Origin: Cryptomeria japonica
Lineage: Eukaryota; Streptophyta; Pinopsida; Cupressales; Cupressaceae
Direction: 5' to 3'
Assembly (NCBI RefSeq): GCF_030272615.1
Contig: NC_081415.1
Location: 372,043,809-372,107,808 of the forward strand
DNA length: 64,000 bases
A program made the translations under genes and the position numbers. The stretch's first letter is position 1, and each line of letters opens with the position of its first letter. Positions 55,914 through 64,000 of the stretch are shown one piece after another. A model generated the notes under the pieces. That model was given only the letters and a program-made list of their open reading frames with translations. It ran no database searches and was not told where the DNA came from.

Positions 55914-58900
55914 TTAAGCATAATATCTACGCAAGTGCATAGCATTGATAGGTTCTTTAAGAGGCGTACCGTCTACATCCGCTATTTTGTAAGCACCTGA
56001 TCCATAATCCTCAATAACAATATATGGTCCAAGCCAATTAGGACTAAATTTTCCCTTTTCGGCCGGCAAGGCATTCACATTGCGCTGATTCTCATAAAGG
56101 ACTAGATCACCTACTGAGAAGGAACGTTGAATGACCTTATCATTATAGCTTCGTTGTAGAGTTTTGTGATACGCTTGAATATGCTCAAGAGAATTTATAC
56201 GCTGTTCATCAAGCATCTCAAGCTGTTGAAGTCGTTGTTCTCTATAGGAGTCATCATCTACTATACCTTTAAGAGAAACCCTTAGTGATGGAATTTCTAA
56301 CTCTAAGGGCATAATAGCATCAGCACCATAAACAAGATTATAAGGAGTAGTTCCCGTAGCAATTCGTACACTCGTTCGGTAGGCCCAAAGAGCGTAGATT
56401 AGCTGGTTACTCCAATCCTTACCATGCTTATTTACGGTTTTACGAAGAATTTGCTCAATTATCTTATTGGATGATTCGGCTTGGCCATTTGACTGAGGGT
56501 AATACGGTGTAGAAAATTGATGTTTGATATGATACTTCTCAAGGAATTTCTTCACGTCCTTGTTCTTAAACGATGTTCCATTATTTGAGATAATAGTGGA
56601 AGGTATACCAAATCGAGAAATAATGTTTTCTAGAAGAAATTGACAAATCACTTCAGCAGTAGTAGAGCGAAGGGGAATAGCCTCTACCCACTTCATAAAG
56701 TAATCTGTTGCAGTTATAATGAAGGTGTGTCCTTGAGATGAAGGAGGAGAGATTTTTCCAATAAGATCCAAACCCCATGCGGAGAAAGGCCAAGAAGCTA
56801 CTTGAGAACGAAGTTCTTGGGCAGGAGCATGAATCAGATTATTGTGTTGTTGACATTGGTGACATTTCTTAACAAATGAGAAGGAATCCTTCTGCATAGT
56901 TTGCCAATAGTATCCTATACGAAGCAACCTATGAACCAGGGATTTGCCCCCAAAATGCCCCCCACAGGCACCCGAATGTGCCTCTTCAAGAGCAACAGGG
57001 ATTTCTGACTTGTTAAGACAACGAAGAAGAAGACCATCATAACCCCTTCGATAAAGGACATTAGAAAGGATGATATACCTAGCAGACAGCTTGCGGACTC
57101 TAGCCCTAGTGTTCCTATTAGCAGAATCAGGGAAGGTACCATCGGTCAAATATCTTACAATATGCGAGAACCATTCATCTGAGTCTACAAAGTCACAACA
57201 TGTTACCAAGCTAGAATCATCTTCAATAGCTGGAGAAGTAAGATTGTGAATAACGAAGTTAAGATCGACCTTAGGGTCCTCTAAAGATACTAACGAAGCC
57301 ACACATGCCATCGCATCCGCATGTCGGTTATCTTTTCGAGGGACCGGTTCCATGGTATAAGAATCAAAATTTTGTAATAAAGATATAGCAAGGTCTTTAT
57401 ATTGTGATAATTTGTCTTGTTTTGCTTGATATATTCCTGTTACTTGTCTTATAATTAATTGCGAATCTCCATAGATATGTATGTGTTTTATATTAAGAGC
57501 TAGAGCTGCTTTTATTCCTGCTATAAGAGCCTCATACTCAGCAATGTTATTGGTACACAGGAAATTTAGACGATATGATAAGGGAATAGGTTTCTTTGTA
57601 GGAGAAACCAAAACAACCCCTGCCCCCAATCCCGTACGACACTTAGAGCCATCAAAATATAACTCCCAAGTTTCATCTTTCTCTATAGAAAGAATGAAAT
57701 CATCAGGAAAGGACTACGGGTTAGGGAATGAAAAAGGTGAAGGAGCCTCAACTAAGTGATCAGTCAACGCTTGTCCTTTAATTGCTCTTTGTGAAACAAA
57801 TTTAAGGTCAAATTCAGTTAACATCATAACCCACTTAGCGAGACATCCTGATAAATCAGTTTTAGAGAAAAGATGCTTCAACGGATCAAACTTAACCATG
57901 ACATGGACTTCTGAATTTAAAAGATAATGTCTCAATTTCTGAGTCGCAAACACCACGGCCAAGCATTGTCTTTCTATCGTAGAATATTGGGTCTCATAAT
58001 CGAGTAAGATACAACTTATGTAATAAACCAGACACTCCTTACCATCTTTGTCATGTTGTGCTAACAATGCTACGAGAGCATGAGAAGAAGCAGCTGTATA
58101 CAGGATAAAGGGTTTAGAAGGTTCAGCAGGTTGAAGAATAGGAGGACTAGCCAAATACACTTTTAAATCTTCAAATGCTTGCTGACAATCCTCATTCCAC
58201 TAAAAAGTGATATCCTTTTTAAGGAGTTGAGTAAAAGGAAAGGTACGATCCGCAAGCTGAGACACAAACCTACGAATAGCCTGAATCTTTCCTTGTAAGC
58301 TTTTAAGTTGAGATACATTTCGAGGAGGTGGCATGTTAACAATAGCATCTATTTTCTTAGTGTCCACCTCAATCCCACGATGCGAAACTATGAACCCTAA
58401 TAGTTTTCCACTATCCACACCAAAAACACATTTTCGGGGATTCAAACGCATGTGATATTTACGAATTCTTTCGAAGATTTGACGAAGGACTTTAACATGA
58501 TCCATGCGAAGAAAGGATTTAGCCAAAATATCATCAACGTAATCCTCTAAAATCTTATGCATATAATCATGAAAGATAAGGGTCATCGCTCGTTGATAAG
58601 TTGCACCAGCGTTTTTAAGTCCAAAAGGCATCATTATCCAACAAAACGTACCCCAAGGAGTGGTGAAAGCGGTTTTGTATTGATCTTGAGGGTTAATGAA
58701 AATTTGATTGTAGCCTGAAAAACCATCCATGAAGGATAAGAAGGCATGTCCTGCCGTAGAATCAACTATCATATCAATGTTTGGAAGAGGGAAATCATCT
58801 TTTAAAGAAGCCTTATTTAGATCCCGAAAGTTGGTACACATTCTTATTTTGTTATCTGGTTTAGCCACAGCGACAATGTTTGAAATCCATGGGGAATAGT

Positions 58901-61493
58901 CAATAGGGCAGATAAATCCAGCCTCCAATAACTTTTCAATCTCAGCTTTAACAAGCAGAGCTATCTTAGGATTCATTTTTCGAATCTTTTGTTTCACGGG
59001 CTTAGCATCAGGTACTAAGACGATATTATGAGTAACAATCTTAGGATCTATACCAGGCATGTCAGAATATGCCCAAGCAAAAATCTCAGGGAATTCATAC
59101 AATAGTTCTTCATATTGTTTTTGTTCCTCTTCATCCAAACATTTTCCAATTTTAATGATTTTTTCTTTGTTGCAAGGATCCATCTTAACATCAAGGGTAT
59201 CACTTATGAGGAGATTACTTTGTTGAGGAGTATCCTTTAACTGAGGGAATTCTTTCACAGTCTTATCATTATCAATCTCTTTTCCAAAATAATCTTCAGT
59301 ATTCAAACAATAAGGGAGTCCCCTATTGTGATGATAATGAGGAAGAGTGTCATAGGCTCCCAAGAACTTAGCTAAAGCGTCGTCGGTAGGGAAGATATCT
59401 AGAGCACAATCACCCGAAGAATCCTCATCAATATACTCAGGGTGTTGTATTGATAAAGATGTAGAGATGGCATTAACACTAATGCATGGTCTTTTAGAGG
59501 CTTTAGTATGTCTGCAGGGATTATAGCCAAGTCCAAAGGCATAATGTTGAAAATTAGTCTCTAGAGGAACTCTAATCCCTTGTTCATTAGCACCACAACC
59601 TTTTCCATGATACCCATGCTTAGCAAAAATGTGAAAACCACGACCATAGCGATCAGCCATTTCAGGAAAAGAAGGTGGTTTTTCATAAGATAAAGAATCA
59701 AACTCTTCATAGTTATAGATGTGAGAAGAGGAAGTTTGAGAAGCGGCCACAAAATTATTACTCATAGCTTCAGGCAGGGTTGATTGACTTTTAGCTTCTT
59801 CTTTCTTTTCAACTTTGTGATTTCCAGCTTCTTCCTTCTTTTCAACTTTAAGTTCTCTAGAAGGAATCTTATATTCACCCACAAAGGTAGGGTTAAAGTC
59901 AAGAGATCCCCAATCATCTTCTACAAGAAACTTCTCAGGATCAAAATCCTTTTTATGTGTAGTTTCAAGCCGAGAAGGATCTTCCTTAGGAATTCCAGAT
60001 TCATCCCAAGGATTTTGATCATCGGAAAGCGAAGACTCATCGATTGGTTTCTTGTTTAAAGAGTCATCACTAGACGAGGATGGCGTAGAAGAATCTCCTT
60101 TGGAATTAGATGTTTGTAGACAAGCTTGAAAATTAGTATCACCCATCAAGGTATATGTCTTGTTGTTATAAATGAATTTAACTTGTCTATGCAATGTAGA
60201 GGGGACAGCTTGCATGCTGTGAATCTAAGGCCTCCCTAATAGCAAATTATACGTTAAATTTCTCCGCATAACATGGATAGGAGTAGGCAAAGTAACAGGT
60301 CCCACTGTGAGAGGTAAGGTGATGATACCCAATGAAGTCTTAGCCACATTGTCAAAACCACGAATGGAACGAGAGTCAGGCTCCATAAGAGAAGTATCCA
60401 CATTCATCTTATGTAATAGATTGATGCTACACACATTAAGGCCAGAGCCATTATCTACTAATGTTCGTCTTATAGCAGTGTCTTTCATGACAACCACAAT
60501 CATCAAGGGATCATATTGTTGTTGGACTTCACTAGTAGGCAACTCATCTTGCGTAAACACAATTTGAGGCTTAGGATTCATCACAGAGTTAACAAAAGAT
60601 GCTATATTACTAGATGTATTCGGTGGAGGAACATTCAAATCTTTCAAGGCATCTTGTAACATTCCATGATGAGCGGAAGAAGTTTGAATCAAATCCCAAA
60701 GGGATATCTTAGCAGGGGTAGTTTTAAGTTGTTCTATGAGATCATATTCCTTACCCATAACTTGCAAAATACGAGGAGCTTGAGGAAGGATTGGTTGAGG
60801 ATTAGGAAGCGAAACTGGAATAACAGGAGGAGGATTGGGTTGCTTATTATTTCTGGTATGATAAGTATGGGCAACCGCATGATAACTCTCTCTAGTTATT
60901 TGCTTAGCATAATTGTAAGGACTTATAGGTTGTCTTCCTTGTACGGTAATGATTGGTTTATTTGGAGTACCAAAGGAATCATGATCATACCTCCCTTGGA
61001 CAGTAAGGAGAGGAGTCTTAGGAATTTGAAAGGTGGGAGAAGGATAAGCACCTTGGACTTCAAAGAGGGGTTTGTTATATTCATTCAAATTTATCATGTT
61101 AACCAACTTAGAGATCTTGTTTTTGTTTATAGGTTTCGACAAAGCCACAAAGTCATCAAAGGCATCATCCAACAAAGCATAATCATATCGGTTAAAGGGT
61201 TTGTCTTTTGATTCAAAAGGAGACATCTCCTCATAGAGGGGATTATTGAAAACAACCATGTTACTAGATTCAGGGGAAGAGTGGATAGGAATGTATCCTT
61301 GAGAGGAATCATTCGACTTATCTTTCTCATCACACCTAAATGGCATAGTAACAAGGTTTATGAGTTTTTGGTAAAATGAAGGTTTAGCATCCTTAGGGTT
61401 TAAAAACTCATCTAAAGCTTCATCTAATTCATCTTGGCTATACTCATAATAATCATCAAATGCATGAACATTTTGCAAATAAAAATCTGACAT
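55914..61493 (-). pseudogene. Gag-pol of E1, one frame with three TAG codons
   Basis: The frame from MSDFYLQNVHAFDDYYEYS (61493) to HLRRYYA (stop 55914-55916) would give about 1859 residues, interrupted only by TAG at 60225 (Trp of GRPWIH), 58200 (before WNED-like) and 57714. Residues 1-300 are acidic, with three VQG(A/R) repeats (61060-60920), no capsid signature and no zinc knuckle. Protease DNGSGLNVC is near 60450; G-patch-like YGRGFHIFAKHGY...FGLGYNP near 59660-59520; reverse transcriptase FRDLNKA, FMDGFSGYNQI, MPFGLKNAGATYQ, YVDD intact (near 58535); RNase H (YSTIERQCLAVVFATQKLRH) near 57980; archaeal-type RNase H (LYFDGSKCRTGLGAG) near 57650; integrase HSGACGGHF...CHQC, WGLDLIGKI, then ISNNGTSF where Asp is expected (near 56590), then NGQAESSN. 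A near-intact but currently dead Tat Pol. Confidence 0.93.
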
Positions 61494-61655
61494 TTTGAAA
61501 AGATTGCATAAAATTGAAACACACAATGCAAAGAAACACAAGCTCTCTCTCTTTTTTCTTTTTCTTTTTCTCTTTTAATGAAATGAAATGAAAACACACT
61601 AAATCTAGATCTAGATCTAACAAATGCAATGCAAGAGGAAGCAATGATAGATTCA
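61494..61655 (-). other. Leader of E1
   Basis: Only about 180 bases separate the 5' LTR from the gag-pol ATG, short for a Tat element. Contains T/C-rich runs on plus. Two further in-frame ATGs upstream (61541) were not chosen because the resulting Cys/Leu-rich extension is untypical. Confidence 0.5.
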
Positions 61656-61669
61656 CGTCGGGTTCACCA
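61656..61669 (-). other. Primer-binding site of E1
   Basis: On minus TGGTGAACCCGACG, three bases inside the 5' LTR; the leading TGG pairs with a tRNA CCA end. I cannot name the tRNA with confidence. Confidence 0.7.
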
Positions 61670-61672
61670 AAA

Positions 61673-63321
61673 TGTGTAGGGGAAAAAGCGAGACTAGGTT
61701 AATCATGCCCTAATCCTACCTTTTGACACACATTACGGAATACGAAAGAGCCTAGAGATATCGCACAATTGGCTACTTCTTTTGGTGAAAGAGAGAGCCA
61801 CGGGATATCTATTAGGATTTCTATTCCCTTGTTGAAATTGAAAGCTAAAATGATACAAGTTCAAACCCTAATCCCAAAATGCAAGTATGAACTAATAACA
61901 AGATTGCAGAATTGAGACTAAACAATGAACAGCTATAAATGTAAGGATAAAATAAGAATGCAGATATGTACCTGGAGTCGAAATCAGACTGAAAATGTTC
62001 GAGACGGGGGCGAGGGTGCCACTGTCCTGAAAACTGCACCGGAAACCACTGTTTTGCACCCTGAAACACTGTCTGGAAACTATCGGAAAGCTGTCTGTCC
62101 GGAGGACCAGGGCGCCCAGCGCCTCTGTCCCAGGGACCAGGGTGCCCAGCGCCCCTGTCCTGGCAGGACCAGGGCACCCAACGCCCCTGTCCTGGTCTTC
62201 TGAGCTGCAATTTTACACAGGGTTCTGTCTCAGTCTCCTCTTTCCGGATCTGTGTCCTGCGGCGTCGTCCGAATCCCGAAACCTGCAATAATATCTGAAA
62301 AGGGGGAAGGGCGGCTATATAGGGTTTTGCCTTAGTCAAACCCCCACTTTGGTGATTTCCACCTCCATGAATAGCCAAGTTGTTTTGTAAAATGTATTGT
62401 GTGTGCAGACCTAGTGTGTGTGCAAGGTCCAAAATGCAAGAAAGCAAACTAGAGCAACCTAGAAAGTAAACCCTAATTGCTTGTAAATGCTCTAAATCAA
62501 GATGCAATGTGATCTAAAGCATGAATAAATGATATATCAAAGCTTATGTAAGGACATGAAAACAATATGAAATCATACCCAACCCTCAAGGGAGGAGTAC
62601 AAGCCAATCTTCAGTCGGTAATCTCCTATTGTTCTTCAATGTCTTCCAAGCCCTAATTGGATGAATGAATGGATTTGATAGATGCTTGATAGAATGATGT
62701 TGAGTGTTGTTGAAGTCTTCAAAGATCTGCTCTTTCGCTGCATATCCCGTTCTTGGAAACAAAAATCCGATCCCTTCCAATGAGGAAAGAGAGCTTTTAT
62801 GTATGAAACCCTAGGTCGTAAATTCGTATTTTGGCCGACCTAGAGATTGAATATCCCGCCAATTTCTTGGGGTTAAGCTTTATTTTATGATTGGATCATG
62901 CTCCCAAAATTTCGGGAAAAATGTCCGGGACCATGTTGCACGGGCGCCATGGTCCCGACAACTTTTCACCAAATTTTCAGGGCCGTCGGATATGATGATT
63001 TTAGAGAGAATCCCGAAGTTACAGGTGATTTCGAGATGTTTAGACCCCGAAACCAAGCCCCCAAGTTCGAAATAGGACTTAATTAGGGTTTTTGATTAAG
63101 TGATGTATTGGAGGAATAAAATGTGAAGGGCACGCTTTAGTGAAAGGGCCCAACTTTATGATGTAGAGAATGATGAAATAGGGACCTTAGACCTAATTAA
63201 TTTGATTAATTAAGTGCTTAAGGAGAAATGCAATGCAGAATGCAAAATGCGCTAAGGCGGGTGCTAAACTAGGTGTGAAATTGTACAACCCTAGCGAGTG
63301 CGTACAATTTACGACGCTACA
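61673..63321 (-). repeat. 5' LTR of E1
   Basis: 1649 bases, duplicate of 50460-52075 with one extra roughly 32-base unit in the GC-rich array (62100-62200). The open minus frame of 220 codons inside it (61845-62507) is not considered a gene. Confidence 0.95.
62314..62323 (-). promoter_or_regulatory. Candidate TATA box in the E1 5' LTR
   Basis: On minus CCCTATATAGCCGCC, about 1 kb into the LTR, which leaves about 640 bases of R-U5. A plausible promoter for the genomic RNA. Confidence 0.5.
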
Positions 63322-64000
63322 GCTTCCTCCATCCTAAAGAATAGCCTCGCTCAACAACAATCTTAATAGCTAGGGCCTCCATAAGATTGTTAGAGTGCTG
63401 CCCAATATAAATAGAGAAGAAAAAAACTGCACAACCATCATCACCTCTACCTATACCTCGAATACCTGCATGTCTAGGATTCCCACGGGAAGAGCCATCT
63501 GTATTAATTTTTAAGATTCCCACAGGAGGGGGAATCCACCTTCCATCTCTGCTTATCCATTACTTCACATTTTGAGGTCTATTTCCAGCAACACAGTCCA
63601 TTTAAATGTTTTCCAACTGCAGATTCCTTAAAATAGCATGATCACCCGGATCAACATTTTCAGACAAATTGCACTTAGCTGAGATTGTCTCCTGAAGCCT
63701 ATTAACTATCTTTTTCCATAGTTGACGACTCCCTATATGTGAATCACAAAAGACCCTCTAAATCCTTTCCAACCACAAATTCTAGATAATAAGGGCTAGC
63801 CCAATAGCCTAGGCCACTTCAAGAAAAGAGATCTTTGCTAGGGGTCTGCCCAGGCTATCCGAAAAGTCAATTAAGGAGGTAGCATGAAAACAAGCATGTT
63901 GCCAAGCCTCCCACCACTTGTGCCAAATCTCTCTAGAGAAAGGGCAAAGAAAAAACAAGTGGGAGAAGTCTTCCTCATTATGCATACAAAGATAATAGAT
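63322..64000 (-). pseudogene. LINE ORF2 C-terminal region (zf-RVT and RNase H start)
   Basis: Minus reading from the window edge: YLCMHNEEDFSHLFFLCPFS and EIWHKWWEAW, the H..C...W end of a zf-RVT domain, then IPPPVGILKINTDGSSRGNP (near 63530), the opening of an RVT_3-type RNase H with its catalytic Asp (NTDGS). TAG/TAA codons interrupt it. At GWRKL the E1 target duplicate is reached and the frame resumes at 50459. Reverse transcriptase and endonuclease would lie beyond 64000. Confidence 0.8.

Larger units (their letters stand above)
50460..63321 (-). mobile_element. Element E1: complete Tat-type Ty3/gypsy retrotransposon
   Basis: LTRs at 50460-52075 and 61673-63321, both TGTGTAGGGG...CGCTACA on plus, are flanked by a perfect 5-base target duplication, GCTTC (50455-50459 and 63322-63326). 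Read on minus the order is 5' LTR, PBS, atypical gag, protease, G-patch, reverse transcriptase, RNase H, archaeal-type RNase H, integrase, a 3.8-kb extra region with an antisense PMD gene, polypurine tract, 3' LTR. By eye the LTRs differ at about 25 positions in 1.6 kb plus one 32-base unit, roughly 1.5 percent, so E1 is the youngest insertion seen. It lies inside a LINE, which lies inside an LTR of E3. Confidence 0.95.

Noticed and set aside
60666-61211. 181-codon plus ORF opposite the E1 gag
   Set aside because: No homology; the minus strand has a continuous polyprotein frame over the same bases.
61845-62507. 220-codon open frame on minus inside the E1 5' LTR (partly repeated at 50771-51202)
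   Set aside because: Lies wholly in LTR sequence, shows no recognisable domain, is Arg/Gly/Pro-rich because of the GC-rich repeat, and is much shorter in the other LTR.
1-64000. tRNA or rRNA genes
   Set aside because: No cloverleaf A/B box pair or rRNA core motif was recognised on either strand by reading; only primer-binding-site matches to tRNA ends were seen.

Overview
The window reads as transposon-dense nuclear DNA of a large-genome seed plant. Evidence: plant-type Ty1/copia and Tat-type Ty3/gypsy LTR retrotransposons (two RNase H-like domains), a CACTA transposase with DUF4218/DUF4216 modules, PLS-type pentatricopeptide repeats, plant mobile domain (PMD) genes, GT-AG introns and TATA boxes. 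The lineage is not provable from sequence alone; a gymnosperm is my best guess. I found no intact host gene: every recognisable reading frame is interrupted, mostly by TAG codons where relatives have CAG or TGG.

Layout. 0.2-0.55 kb: PMD fragment. 0.8-1.1 kb: near-perfect hairpin whose right arm recurs at 6.4 kb. 1.8-4.7 kb (copy A) and 8.1-18.5 kb (copy B): two diverged pseudogenes of a coiled-coil protein family I do not recognise. Copy B lies behind a degenerate tandem array (6.64-7.81 kb) and is split by a complete copia element (9497-16233). 20.3-27.8 kb (minus): CACTA element with tnp2 transposase and a second multi-exon gene. 29.4-30.2 kb: PPR fragment. 30.6-42.0 kb: decayed Tat element E2 (pol on minus) with a PMD gene on plus downstream of integrase. 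45-49.8 kb: end of a plus-strand Tat-like element E3 with a PMD gene on minus and the start of its 3' LTR. That LTR is interrupted by a minus-strand LINE (49.81-50.46 and 63.32-64 kb), which is itself split by Tat element E1 (50460-63321) with a perfect GCTTC target duplication. E1 has about 1.6-kb LTRs, a gag-pol frame closed by only three TAG codons, and a three-exon PMD gene in antisense between integrase and 3' LTR.

How it fits together. The insertion order can be read directly: E3, then LINE, then E1; and copy B, then copia. The most interesting feature is the repeated link between Tat elements and an antisense, intron-bearing PMD gene. In E1 and E3 it has a TATA box 80-95 bp before its ATG and a minisatellite in its first intron. 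An antisense gene can keep introns through retrotransposition because its splice sites are not on the genomic RNA strand. E1 also lacks a recognisable capsid/zinc-knuckle gag although its LTRs are nearly identical, which suggests recent mobilisation with help from another element.
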